Source: Homalodisca vitripennis | Lineage: Eukaryota; Arthropoda; Insecta; Hemiptera; Cicadellidae | Assembly (NCBI RefSeq): GCF_021130785.1 | Contig: NW_025778018.1 | Location: 1 to 64,000 of the forward strand | Direction of reading: 5' to 3' | DNA length: 64,000 nt | Shown: positions 33,291-43,329 of the stretch, piece by piece | Numbering within the stretch: position 1 is the first letter of the stretch | How the letters are laid out: each line of letters begins with the position of its first letter | Notes under the pieces: generated by a model | Database searches by the model: none | Told to the model about the DNA's origin: nothing | Seen by the model: the letters and a program-made list of their open reading frames with translations, nothing else | Made by a program: the position numbers and the translations under genes

Positions 33291-33314
33291 TTATAAAAAA
33301 ATCTTTTTGTTTAA

Positions 33315-33824
33315 ATGGAAGAGTATAATGCCAACTGTTACAAGTGTTCTAATAGAGGAGAAATTATCGATAAAAGATATTTAGTTTGTAGAGGTTGTAA
33401 TTTAATTTTGTTAGAAAGACCTAAACCTAAGAAATTTCGAAATAAATTAACACATTTGAATAACCTGCTTACAAAATTGCAATATGGAGACAAGAAGCAA
33501 ACAAAATTTGTTACAGAATTTAGAAAACAGAATAAAAATTTTTACTTATCTCTTGGAACCATTGACAAAATTATTTTCCTTTTCAAAGAATACATTAGGT
33601 TTGTTGGTTTAAATACACACGTTTATTATGAAAAGATATTACCTGTATTTTTTCATTATCTGGATGTTGAATTTGTCTACGATTTTAAGCCAGAAATCCT
33701 CGATGATTTTATAGTACATTTGGAGAAATTAAACGAGGAACCTCTTGAAAAGAATGCGGTTTTACTCACATTCTCCCCGACTTCTCGAGTGATTGTTAGC
33801 AAATTTCATTATTTCCGTTTATAG
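33315..33824 (+). CDS. Zinc-ribbon protein resembling NCLDV late transcription factor VLTF3 (copy 1)
   Basis: A 169-residue protein. A four-cysteine ribbon is formed by C8, C11, C25 and C28 (CYKC...VCRGCNLIL). It is followed by FRNKLTHLNNLLTKLQYGDK (about 41-60) and a long helical region ending KEYIRFVGLNTHVYYEKILP. The order ribbon, H-L-N-x2-L-x3-L-Q box, helices and YYEKI-type box is what I recall of the VLTF3/A2L family of poxviruses and other NCLDVs. This is a resemblance by eye, not a proven match; a generic TFIIB-like ribbon is the alternative. The start is in GTTTAAATGG. It fits with the TAAATGG start contexts seen across the element. Confidence 0.5.
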   Translation: MEEYNANCYKCSNRGEIIDKRYLVCRGCNLILLERPKPKKFRNKLTHLNNLLTKLQYGDKKQTKFVTEFRKQNKNFYLSLGTIDKIIFLFKEYIRFVGLNTHVYYEKILPVFFHYLDVEFVYDFKPEILDDFIVHLEKLNEEPLEKNAVLLTFSPTSRVIVSKFHYFRL

Positions 33825-33831
33825 ATTTTTT

Positions 33832-34097
33832 ATTAAGATTTCTGGATTTTTTCATTAAAACAGCTTAAGAAATTAGAAGCCTACAATGAACAGTAAAACA
33901 GCTATAGATTCGGTTATTTAACATTCGTGGTTTCCTGTTAGATTTCTTAGATTTGTTTATGGTTCAATGGACAGTATTTTACATTCGTGGTTTCCTGTTA
34001 GATTTCTTAGATTTGTTTATGGTTCAATGGACAGTATTTTACATTGATTTTCTGTCTGTCCCAAAAGTGGTCTAGAACCGGCATATTCATATCTACT
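33832..34097 (-). repeat. Right terminal inverted repeat of copy 1
   Basis: This is the inverted counterpart of 17002-17308, ending CATATCTACT at 34097. It contains a perfect 60-bp tandem duplication (33921-33980 and 33981-34040) beginning ACATTCGTGGTTTCC. Its outer 60 bp match the left end of copy 2, not the outer unit of its own left end. Confidence 0.9.
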
Positions 34098-34113
34098 TAT
34101 ATATATATATGTG
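34098..34113. other. 16-bp microsatellite spacer between the two elements, with both target duplications
   Basis: The spacer is ten or more TA bases followed by TGTG. Positions 34098-34103 (TATATA) equal the six bases left of copy 1, and 34108-34113 (TATGTG) equal the six bases right of copy 2 (49363-49368). Confidence 0.85.
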
Positions 34114-34329
34114 AGTAGATATGAATATGCCGGTTCTAGACCACTTTTGGGACAGACAGAAAATCAATGTAAAATACTGTCCATTGAACCATAAACAAAT
34201 CTAATAAAATCTAACAGGAAAGCACGAATGTTAAATAACCGAATCTTTAGCTGTTTTACTGTTCAATGTTTGCTTCTACATTTATAAGCTGTTTTAATGA
34301 AAAAATCAAAAAATCTTAATAAAAAATCT
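34114..34329 (+). repeat. Left terminal inverted repeat of copy 2
   Basis: It matches the inner unit of copy 1's left repeat (AAATCAATGTAAAATACTGT) and the end of copy 1's right repeat. With the latter it forms a large palindrome around the 16-bp spacer. Confidence 0.9.
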
Positions 34330-34638
34330 TTATTCTACAAAGTTAATTGTAACACAGTCTTTATCTTTAATAGTCTTCTTTCCAGTAACAACCAAGTGTA
34401 ATTTTTCATTTTTGTTTAATTCTTTAATCTTTTTCTCATCCAAAACAGTCAAAAATCTGTTCGGCAAGTGTACTTTACAATCTTCCAACTCGGCAATTAT
34501 TGTAAACCCGAATTTATCTTTCATTTTCTCTAAATTCAAGATTCTATATCTCTTTTTTTCTTCCAATTCCACTAATTTCTTATATTCTTTGAATCTTAGT
34601 TCACCAACCTTATTCAACTCTTGTAACAGCGCTGCCAT
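34330..34638 (-). CDS. Small conserved element protein, possible OB-fold (copy 2)
   Basis: The 102-residue counterpart of 17309-17617, with changes at about three positions (for example KRYRI for KKHRI and HLVVTG for HLIVTG). The frame and the TAATAAATGG start are preserved. The function remains inferred only, as for copy 1. Confidence 0.75.
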   Translation of the reverse strand: MAALLQELNKVGELRFKEYKKLVELEEKKRYRILNLEKMKDKFGFTIIAELEDCKVHLPNRFLTVLDEKKIKELNKNEKLHLVVTGKKTIKDKDCVTINFVE

Positions 34639-34641
34639 TTA

Positions 34642-34689
34642 TTATAGAAAAATCTTTTAACTAAATTTAGTTAAAAGATTTTTCTATAA
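34642..34689. promoter_or_regulatory. 48-bp perfect palindrome (copy 2)
   Basis: Identical to 17621-17668. Preservation of both arms in both copies favours function or active homogenisation. Confidence 0.85.
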
Positions 34690-34694
34690 CAAAT

Positions 34695-34985
34695 AGAACA
34701 ATCTGAAAACATTTGACCAGAAATTGTGCTGATTTGTGTCAAAAATCACTACTTCTCAAAATTTAATTTTACAAATTTTTGCTCTTTAAATAGAACAATC
34801 TGAAAACATTTGACCAGAAATTGTGCTGATTTGTGTCAAAAATCACTACTTCTCAAAATTTAATTTTACAAATTTTTGCTCTTTAAATAGAACAATCTGA
34901 AAACATTTGACCAGAAATTGTGCTGATTTGTGTCAAAAATCACTACTTCTCAAAATTTAATTTTACAAATTTTTGCTCTTTAAAT
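34695..34985 (+). repeat. Tandem promoter-like repeat before the polymerase (3 units)
   Basis: Three exact-length 97-bp units (34695, 34792, 34889), each ending CTCTTTAAAT. The last runs into the polymerase ATG at 34986. Copy 1 has two. Confidence 0.95.
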
Positions 34986-37900
34986 ATGGAGCGGAAAAAG
35001 ATAGAGTGCCCATACTGCAAAAAAGACATTTTTGAACATCACTATACTCGTCATTACAATTCGAAAAATCATTTGAAGAACAAAGAAATTTATAATAAAG
35101 AACTAAATTATTTGAGGACTTGGGCTAAAGAAAATCAAATTGCCGATCACCAAAACATGTATAATATAGAAAAATTGCGTGAATTAAAGAAAAGCTTTAA
35201 GGAAGATAAAAAAGATCTCAATCTATTTAATGATGAAAAAATTCAATCAATCGCTGAAAAATTGTCCTTAGAAACAAACGATAAAACTAAGTCTGAAATG
35301 ATCGAAGAAATTGACAAAACTCTTAACGAAAAACCTAAAAATATCATTGATGTAGAAGTTTTATCCTCAATACACGGTCTTTTCAAGCAATACATTTTAA
35401 CGAATTTAAACGATAAGTTCATGTCAATTTACAAATATCTATCAATTATGAGGCCAGAGATTAAAAGTTTAATCGAAAAATTTCAAGAAACCGTTAAAAA
35501 TATGAAAGGTTATTTATCTTTAGAATGCGAATACGAACGAACTTTAGTGAACGGTGAACCACAAACTTGTCCTATGTATTTTACTATAAAAGCGGATGAA
35601 ATCTTTCGATGTGAACGACTTTATTACTAAGCAATTTAATAAATTAACACATCGAGAACAAACGAATAATCCAAATAAAGGTTCCGGATGGACATTAAAA
35701 CGCTGCAAACAACTAGTTTTGAGCCTTAATAAACATGAATTTATGAACGCAGGATCATATATCGATTTACCAAAGGAAATCAAAGATAAAAAAGCTTGTG
35801 TAAATATCAAAAATAAAGATGATTATTGCTTTATTTACTCTATCCGATGCGCTATTGAAAAACCCGAGACTCATGTTGACAGAGCAAAACAATACGAAAA
35901 ATTCGTGAACGATGAGATATTTTCTGGATTCGACTATCCTATGTCTTTAAAAGATATACAATTATTTGAAAAACGAAGCAGCAAAGCAAAGTACAAGTAT
36001 CCGAAAATGTCTGTAAATGTCTATACTTTTGATGAAAAACTACACATAGTACCGTTGCAAATTTCAGAAGTTTATGACGCCAAGTTAGAAGTTGATTTAT
36101 TGTATGTTAAACAAGATGATAAATCCCATTATGTTTTGATAACAGATTTAAGTAGATTAGCGAGTTCACAGATATCAAAAAATGCTCACAAGACGTTCTT
36201 GTGTCGAAGATGTTTAAGCCATTTCTACAAATATAGTGCTTTATCAGATCATTTAGAAATTTGTAAGCAACATGAAGTTTGCAAGCCAATTATGCCGTTT
36301 CCGGGTCAAACAACTAAATTTACCAATTACCAAAAGAAATTTAGCCATCCGTACGTTATTTATATGGATTTTGAAAGCATATTAGAGAAGATTCCCACAT
36401 GCAAAAACAATCCGCAAAAATCGACTACAACCAAGATTCAGAAGCATATTCCTTATGGTTTTACTCTATATTTAGTGTCTAATGTGACCAATCGTATGTA
36501 CAAGCCGATATGTTATCGAGCAAAAAATGAAGAAGAGTTGCCGAACGTTCCTGCAAAATTGTTTGAAGAACTCAATAAATTATCGAAGTACATAGCTAAA
36601 AAATATAATTCAAAGAACATGAAGCCCATGAAATTGACTGACGAAGAAGAAATTTCGTATCGAAATTCAAATCTTTGCCACATTTGTGAAGAAATATCGT
36701 ATCAAGACACTGAAAAAACTTTAGGGTTTTTACCAGATAATTGGAGTTCTGCTTATGATGCATTCAAAAAATGCAGAGATCACTGTCATTTGACTGGAAA
36801 ATTTCGAGGTGCAGCTCATAGAATTTGTAATCTGAATTTGAAATTTCCTCAGAATATTCCCGTTTTCTGTCACAATATGTCTAATTACGATACGCATTTG
36901 TACATAAAAGAATTGGCAAAACAATACGGTAATGTTGATTTGATTGCAAACACCGATGAACGATATATAAATTACTCTGTAAATTCTGGATATGGCTATG
37001 AATTCGAAGGTGATAAGCCAAGAAAATTCATCAAGTTTTCGTTTGTAGACACGTTCAGATTCATGGCCTCGTCTATAGAAAAGTTAGCTAAAAATCTAAA
37101 GAGAGAAGACTTCAAACATACAAATCATTTTATACAAGATGGACTGAATGAGATAATAGAAAGACAGCCAAATGACGAAGAAGAAATCTTTAAAATTCTA
37201 TCTGGAAAAGGCATATTTCCCTATGAATTTATCGACAGTATTGAAAAACTTGATTACACAGAAGAATTGAGAATTCAAGATTTCTATTCACTTTTGACAG
37301 ACGAGAGCATATCTGAGAAAGATTTTCAACACTACTTAAATGTTTGGAACAAATTAAAACAGAAAAATCTAGGAAATTACTCTGATCTCTATAACATTCA
37401 AGATGTTCTATTGCTCGCTGATATCTTTGAAAATTTTAGGAATATTTGTTTGAATTGCTATAAGCTTGATCCAGCACACTATCTAACAGCTCCCAGTCTT
37501 GCATGGGATGCTATGTTAAAATTAACGAAAATTGAGCTTCAGCTAATTAACGATTATAACATGTATTTAATGATTGAAAAAGGTATTCGCGGAGGCATTT
37601 CTCAATGTATTAAACGATATGTTAAAGCAAATAACAAATATTTGAAAGATTTCGATAAGACAAAACCAGAAAGCTATCTGTTGTACGTCGATGCAAACAA
37701 CCTTTATGGGTATGGGCTTATGCAAAAACTGCCGTATAGTGATATCAAGTGGATGGATCCAAAAACTTACACAACTGAAGAATGGAAAGAAACAATTTTG
37801 GAACTCACTGGCGACGAAGATTATGGCTATATTCTCGAAGTTGATCTTGGATATCCAACGAATTTACACGAACATCACAAGGATTTACCTCTTGCTCCAG

Positions 37901-38925
37901 AACATTTTAAAAACAAACTTTGCACAACTCTACTGGATAAAACTGAATACGTTGTTCATTCGAGAAATTTGAAGTTCTATTTGGAACAAGGTATGATTTT
38001 GAAACATGTGAATAGAGTTATTGCATTCGATCAGAAGCCTTTTATGAAAGAATACATTGATTTTAACACAAACATGAGAACCAAAGCTACAAGCGACTTT
38101 GAAAAGGACTTTTATAAGCTGATGAACAACTCAGTTTTTGGAAAATCTATGGAAAATGTGAGAAACAGATGTGATATTAAGCTTGGAAATGAAGAATTTT
38201 CAATGAAACAAGCTAAGAAAACAAATTTCAAATGCTTTAACATCTTTGACGACAACTGTATAGCGAGTCACATGTACAAACAAAAGGTAAAATATAACAA
38301 ACCGATTTACATAGGATTTTCAGTTCTCGACCTCTCAAAATTGCTAATGTACGAGTTTTATTACAACAAATTAAAGAAGTTTGATCCAGATTTGAATCTG
38401 TGTTACATGGATACAGACAGTTATTTTCTAGAATTGAAACGAGATCCTTTTAAAATTATTAAAGAAAATATAGATGACTTTGATACAAGTGATTATCCAA
38501 AAGATCATGAATGTTTCACTACTAAAAATAAGAAGGTAATAGGGAAATTCAAAGATGAGTTAAATAGCGAAGTTTTAGAAGAATTTTGTGGTTTAAGGTC
38601 TAAGATGTACTCGTACAAATATCTAGATAAAAACCCAGTTAGGTGTAAAGGAATTAAGAGAAGCGTTGTAAATAAAACAATAAATATCGAAAACTTGAAG
38701 AGATGTTTGTTCGAAGATAAAGAAGAATTTAGGGAGATGACAGTCATCAAAAGTTATAAACATGAGTTGTACACTGTTACCATAAACAAGCTGGCACTGA
38801 ACGCTAAAGATGATAAGAGAATTGTCCTAGAAAATAAGATCGATACAGTACCGTATGGATATAAAGGCGAAGCAAAATCTGATATATTAGACGAATTAAA
38901 TAAACTTGGAAACTTTGAAAATTGA
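34986..38925 (+). pseudogene. polB: Protein-primed DNA polymerase B, frameshifted near the N-terminus (copy 2)
   Basis: Same enzyme as in copy 1. An extra T within 35604-35606 shifts the frame after about 206 codons. The remaining 1,100 or so codons are open to 38925 and hold all exonuclease motifs (YMDFES, CHNMSNYD, NIQDVLLLAD) and polymerase motifs (VDANNLYG, NNSVFGKS, YMDTDS). At the site where copy 1 is broken, copy 2 is open. It also has one extra Ser codon (NYSVNSG) and two extra codons near the end relative to copy 1. The start at 34986 matches copy 1, after TTTAAAT. Confidence 0.95.
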
Positions 38926-38970
38926 GAAATAACCGGAAGTTTTTACGAATATGAATTGAAAAAGTCAAAG
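38926..38970 (+). pseudogene. Integrase 3' scar (copy 2)
   Basis: About 45 bp immediately after the polymerase stop align with the codons for the last part of the copy 1 integrase (EITGKFYEYELRKSK region, about 22768-22813). Nearly 1 kb including the whole catalytic core is deleted. The deletion begins at the polymerase stop. Confidence 0.9.
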
Positions 38971-38990
38971 CTGTAATTTTTTCTATATAA

Positions 38991-39362
38991 ATGGAGGCCC
39001 AAAAGAAATGTATAAAGTGTCAAGAATTTAAAGATTTGTCGAAGTTTTTTCAAGATAAGACTAGAAAAGATGGATTATGCTATTATTGTAAGGATTGTAA
39101 TAAGAAATATAGAAAAGAATTATATGATAAAATGGAAAAATTAACTTTAGAAGAGAAAGAGTGCACACGGTGTAAAAAGGTTAAGAATATTTCAGAATTT
39201 TATAATCTCCATTATAGTAAAGACAACAAACAAGCATATTGTAAAGATTGTGCTAAACAAATCTTTGCTAGACCAGTTCTTTGCGTATGCGGAAGAGAAA
39301 TTCAACATTTCTATAGTCTTAAAAGACATTTACAAACAAACTATCATAATTCGAATGTTTAA
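38991..39362 (+). CDS. Small zinc-finger protein (copy 2)
   Basis: A 123-residue relative of 22828-23211 and 23245-23568, with two C-x2-C...C-x2-C fingers (KCIKCQEFK...CKDCNKK, and ECTRCKKVK...CKDCAKQ) and a CVCGREI...HLQTNYH end. It is a mosaic: the start resembles paralog 1 (MEAQKKC), while CAKQIFAR and the second finger are nearer to paralog 2. The start is in TATATAAATGG. It overlaps the BRO gene tail-to-tail by 44 bp. Confidence 0.8.
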   Translation: MEAQKKCIKCQEFKDLSKFFQDKTRKDGLCYYCKDCNKKYRKELYDKMEKLTLEEKECTRCKKVKNISEFYNLHYSKDNKQAYCKDCAKQIFARPVLCVCGREIQHFYSLKRHLQTNYHNSNV

Positions 39363-40155
39363 CATTTTCATCGTGTAATTTAGATATTCTATAAATCAGT
39401 CGAGATTCTGCCATATTTGTAGTAAAATGATTTCCGTTGTATAAAATATTCAAAGATTCTTTCATTTGGTTGTAGAGATTTATACTATTTGGATCTCCAT
39501 GTCTTAATAAAATTTCCATTTCTGGGTAATCAATTTCAAGTTCTTTCAATCTTTTCGGTATTTCTCTCTTTTGAGCTCTGATAACGTAATAAGGCCATTC
39601 CCACATGTGATTCTTCTTAATTAACACAAAAACATGGTGTTTTTTCTTATCAAAATCTTTACAAACAAGATCTGGTTTCATTAAGTCAATTTTTACACTT
39701 TGTTTTGCAATTATTTCCGTTTTGATTTCATCTTTAATTTGCAAGTGCTTAACTTTGTCCTCTAAATATTTAATCTTGTTTTCAAGTTTGTACACACCAA
39801 ATTTACGAATGCTTGGTAAAACATCTCTCGTAACCCATTGTTGAAAGCTTTTTGCTTCTATTTTATGAGATCTTAAAATTAACGAATAAAGTCCTGATTC
39901 ATTAATGAAAATAGTATCTTTGTGAATATTTGCGAGGTGGCCCTCGAGGGCTACCTTATCTTTTAGATAAAAGTATTGAGATTTGTCACCTTCATCGACA
40001 TTATTTCTAATCGCTTTTTCTGTATTGTTATATTCCAATATTTCTGCAACATCTTTAGCCTTAAACCAAAATTCATTATTTTCGTCAACAATTGTTAAAA
40101 TTTCTTTATTATTGAATTTTAGTTGATTATTTCTTAGATCTATGACTGACTCCAT
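39319..40155 (-). CDS. BRO/antirepressor-like protein (copy 2)
   Basis: A 278-residue protein with the same BRO-N, coiled-coil and DUF3627-like plan as copy 1. Residues 1-165 agree with copy 1 only about half the time by eye, for example KDKVALEGHLANIH in place of LNIRGAINSLPSNF. From VCKDFDKKKHHVF to the end the two are nearly identical. The start context is ATCTAAATGG. Confidence 0.9.
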   Translation of the reverse strand: MESVIDLRNNQLKFNNKEILTIVDENNEFWFKAKDVAEILEYNNTEKAIRNNVDEGDKSQYFYLKDKVALEGHLANIHKDTIFINESGLYSLILRSHKIEAKSFQQWVTRDVLPSIRKFGVYKLENKIKYLEDKVKHLQIKDEIKTEIIAKQSVKIDLMKPDLVCKDFDKKKHHVFVLIKKNHMWEWPYYVIRAQKREIPKRLKELEIDYPEMEILLRHGDPNSINLYNQMKESLNILYNGNHFTTNMAESRLIYRISKLHDENVKHSNYDSLFVNVF

Positions 40156-40159
40156 TTAG

Positions 40160-40293
40160 ATAGAAAAAAAATTTAACAAGCAATTATTATTTTGAGTCAG
40201 GTCGAAAATAGTGTCTGGATGTAATTTTTGTAAGAGTCGCGATTCGATACCCTTGAAAGTTTAAAGGTAGTCTATTCAATAGACCCCCTTGAT
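40160..40293 (-). pseudogene. BRO-N fragment debris (copy 2)
   Basis: Short leftovers of BRO text (GTGTCTGGATGTAATTTTTG and neighbouring bases) correspond to the decayed cassette at 24396-24672 of copy 1, but most of it has been deleted here. Confidence 0.6.
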
Positions 40294-41034
40294 TCATGTC
40301 CGTTGCTTCGACAATCTTAAATAAATTGTTGTTTTACTCTCATTATTTAATAAATTTCCCTCAGAGTCTTGTATAGTTAGAACGATTTTTTGAATTCTTT
40401 TAATATTTTTTCTAATTGGAATATAATCGATTTCATTCGGTTTTTCACTGATTTTTGATCCATAAGCAACATTTGGGAAAAAAGTGTACAAAATTTCAGA
40501 TTCTTTGTGTAAATGTTCGGTATGATTTTCAAAACTAGGTTCAACGAGATTGCAGTGCACTTCAATTACATCGAACGGTCTAAATTTTGGCGTTTTATTT
40601 CCTAAATATACCTGATTTGGCTCAATAGTTTCTTGAACAAACCCTAACAATTCTACAATAATTGCTGAAAACATTATTCTTACTGGTGATTTTATTTGAA
40701 CTTTATTAGAGAGATAATTTTTTTGCATTTCAAACTTGTTTTCGTCAAAGTTTAAAGATTTATCTGATTGTTTGAATGTTTTCAGATAATTTTTAAGGGA
40801 ATTTTTTATTTGATCGAAAGTATAATATCCTTTGTTTAAACCATAATATTTTGTTATGTTCTTCTCACTAAATCCTATACAATAAGGAGAACTTTCACTA
40901 ATATTTATTACAAAATTGTCAGAATAAAAACCGCTTAAACCGATAAAATAATTTCATTCTTCCTCTAAGTGTATAGGATGTTCCAAGTTTAAAACTAATT
41001 TAGAGCTTTCTGAAGTCAACTTGAACAGCTTCAT
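40294..41034 (-). pseudogene. Penton-like minor capsid protein, nonsense mutation (copy 2)
   Basis: Counterpart of 24841-25575. A TGA at 40954-40956 replaces a Ser codon (TCA) after about 26 codons. The rest of the frame is open and almost identical to copy 1, except that the C-terminus ends SKQRT instead of SKE. A shortened product from an internal start (144 residues from 40728) would lack the first jelly-roll strands. Confidence 0.85.
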
Positions 41035-41074
41035 TTTCGCAAGCGTTGCTTCAAGATGAAAATCTTCTATTTAA

Positions 41075-41737
41075 ATGGAGAAATTTTTAAAGCAAAAAGA
41101 TCAGATAAAACTTCAAACGTTTGAAGAAAATAAGAAAGATCAACCAATCAGATTGTTAATTGTTGGTTCAAGTGGATGTGGAAAAACAACTTTATTATTG
41201 AATTTCATCTACAATAGGTTGATTCCTTATTCCAATTTGTACGTCTTTAGTAAATCTTTAGAACAAGACGCCTATAAAAAATTACAAGAAAGATTTGAAA
41301 ATATTGAGAAAAACTTAAACAAAAAAATATCACATTTTTATAATGCTTCTGAGGACATAGTTCCGTTAAGCGAATGTAAACCCAATTCGTTAATCGTTTT
41401 TGATGATTGTATTTTGGAAAATCAGGACGTTATTAAGGAATATTTCGTAATGTCTCGTCACAAAAATATCTCTTGTATCTATCTTTCTCAATGCTTTTCA
41501 AAGGTTGATAAACAAGTTATTAGAAATAATTTGAATATGTTGTGTGTTTTTAAGCAAGACGATCACTATTCGAGAAAGATTTACAACAATTATGTGGGAT
41601 CTGATATGAGTTTTAACCACTTTAATGAATTGTGTGATAAAATTTGGAAGGAAGACTACGGATTTTTAACAATTAATCTAACTTTGAAGCCTAAAAATGG
41701 TAAATATTTGAATAAATTTTCCAATATAAACGTGTGA
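41075..41737 (+). CDS. FtsK/HerA-type packaging ATPase (copy 2)
   Basis: A 220-residue open frame. Walker A is GSSGCGKTT (about 30-38) and Walker B is LIVFDDCIL (about 107-115), both intact. The following SRHKNISCIYLSQCF is the sensor-like segment typical of A32-type packaging ATPases. It is divergent from the penton gene with a 40-bp gap, and starts in ATTTAAATGG. This is the intact form of the gene broken at 25616-26279. Confidence 0.92.
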   Translation: MEKFLKQKDQIKLQTFEENKKDQPIRLLIVGSSGCGKTTLLLNFIYNRLIPYSNLYVFSKSLEQDAYKKLQERFENIEKNLNKKISHFYNASEDIVPLSECKPNSLIVFDDCILENQDVIKEYFVMSRHKNISCIYLSQCFSKVDKQVIRNNLNMLCVFKQDDHYSRKIYNNYVGSDMSFNHFNELCDKIWKEDYGFLTINLTLKPKNGKYLNKFSNINV

Positions 41738-41755
41738 TAATCTAGTTGTTTTCAT

Positions 41756-41997
41756 GTTTTTACGTTCACGTTCCACGTTCACGTTCATGTTTCACGTTCA
41801 TGTTTCACGTTCATGTTTCGTGTTCTCGTTTCGTGTTCTCGTTTTGTGTTCACGTTCCACGTTCACGTTCATGTTTCACGTTCGTGTTTACGTTTCACGT
41901 TCATGTTTTACGTTTCGTGTTCACGTTTTACGTTCGTGTTTCACGTTCCGTGTTCACGTTTCGTGTTCACGTTTCCACGTTCCACGTTTACGTTTCA
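41756..41997 (+). repeat. TTCACG-type hexamer/heptamer array (copy 2)
   Basis: Same word set as 26290-26545 but different order and length, so the array evolves faster than the flanking genes. Confidence 0.9.
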
Positions 41998-42013
41998 AAA
42001 TTTTCCTAAATAA

Positions 42014-43321
42014 ATGGCGAACGTAACTTCAGAAGAAGCAAAAAAACTTGATCAAATAGAAAAGAAATTAATCAAAGAATTTAAAGAACAGATTCGAATT
42101 GATGAAAAAGAACAAGAATTTATTCAAAAAATTAATCAACCTGTAACATCTGCAATAAAAAATGTTGAGGGCAAAATTGAAAATGTTTTAAGCGATAATC
42201 AAAATTTGATGAATTTGGTTCCAGTTGTACGACAATTTGCTGATATTTCGATACCAGAATCTGAGTTTGAATTGCCAAAATTACCATCTTCAACACCATT
42301 TAGACCTCGAATCATTGAAGACTCTACCATAGTTGAACCAATAAGTCCTGGAACAACGGATATAATAATTGGTGAAATTGGTAAAAAATTTCTTCCTAGA
42401 GCAAAGGATGATAAATTTGGTTTGTATTGGGACAGAAAAAAGAAAAGTTTTATGATTGGAAATTTGCCCGTGAATTTTGAGCATAATGATATCATTATTA
42501 ATGAAAAAACATATAAAGGAACTCAAGGTTTATGGAGATTATTAACAGGCACTGATGTTCCAAAAGACGGTTTATATTCTGAAGAAGACTTGAAAAAGTA
42601 TACAGAAATTTTATGGAAATCTGATTCAATTTACAAAAATAATGATCCATCAACTAAGAAACCAAAGTCAAGTAAAGGTAAAAAATATCTCAATTTGATT
42701 AAACCAATTTGGGAAAAACGAATCGAAGGATCAGGTGTAAGAAAATACAGTGATAATAAGATTGAGTACAGATATATCGACGATTTGACAAAACTCGATG
42801 GAATTATAAATTATATTTATGCTCAAGAAAAGGCTGGAAACAACAATTTTTTGAACGAAAAGAAAGCGATTAAAGATTTTATTTCGAACAAACTTGATGA
42901 AATGATTGAAAAACCTGATGGAATTAAATATTTAAAACGAGTTTTGCCAGCAATAAGTTCATCTATGATTGAGGGTAGTGGACTTTTGAATGATTTTATC
43001 AACAATTTACCTTTTGAATTACACGTACCAGGCTATGAATATCTGGGACCTGGCACAAAACTTGAAAAAAGATTGAAAAGAGGAGATCCTGGTATAAATA
43101 AATTAGATCAAGCTGCTATGGAACACGATATTTTTTATGCAAAACATAGAGACACAAATTCCAGACATATAGCAGATAAAGTTTTGCAAGATAAGGCAAT
43201 GGATAGATTTTTATCAAAAGATGCTAGTTTAGGTGAAAGATTTGTTGCGCTTCCAACAGCTGGAGCAATGTTTTTGAAGAGAAAACTAGGAATGGGAATC
43301 GAAGAGAACTTGAAATTTTAA
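42014..43321 (+). CDS. Minor virion protein with phospholipase A2 domain (copy 2)
   Basis: 435 residues, like 26560-27867. Differences are few (for example GYEYLGPGT for TYQYLGPGT and KKKSF for KKNSF). The Ca-loop YLGPGT, the catalytic HD pair and both IEGSG motifs are kept. Confidence 0.9.
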   Translation: MANVTSEEAKKLDQIEKKLIKEFKEQIRIDEKEQEFIQKINQPVTSAIKNVEGKIENVLSDNQNLMNLVPVVRQFADISIPESEFELPKLPSSTPFRPRIIEDSTIVEPISPGTTDIIIGEIGKKFLPRAKDDKFGLYWDRKKKSFMIGNLPVNFEHNDIIINEKTYKGTQGLWRLLTGTDVPKDGLYSEEDLKKYTEILWKSDSIYKNNDPSTKKPKSSKGKKYLNLIKPIWEKRIEGSGVRKYSDNKIEYRYIDDLTKLDGIINYIYAQEKAGNNNFLNEKKAIKDFISNKLDEMIEKPDGIKYLKRVLPAISSSMIEGSGLLNDFINNLPFELHVPGYEYLGPGTKLEKRLKRGDPGINKLDQAAMEHDIFYAKHRDTNSRHIADKVLQDKAMDRFLSKDASLGERFVALPTAGAMFLKRKLGMGIEENLKF

Positions 43322-43329
43322 CTATATAA

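Larger units (their letters stand above)
17002..34097 (+). mobile_element. Polinton/Maverick (adintovirus-type) element, copy 1
   Basis: A 17.1-kb element with terminal inverted repeats starting AGTAGATATGAATATGCCGG and flanked by TATATA on both sides. The 6-bp duplication and AGT ends fit Polintons, but TATATA within a TA run is weak evidence alone. It carries the hallmark set: protein-primed DNA polymerase B, retrovirus-type integrase, packaging ATPase, adenain-like protease, major and minor capsid genes, plus a parvovirus-type PLA2 domain. Also present are BRO, zinc-finger and VLTF3-like genes. Frameshifts break the polymerase and the packaging ATPase, so this copy looks defective as it stands. 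It is an endogenous virus-like element of an animal genome. Confidence 0.95.
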
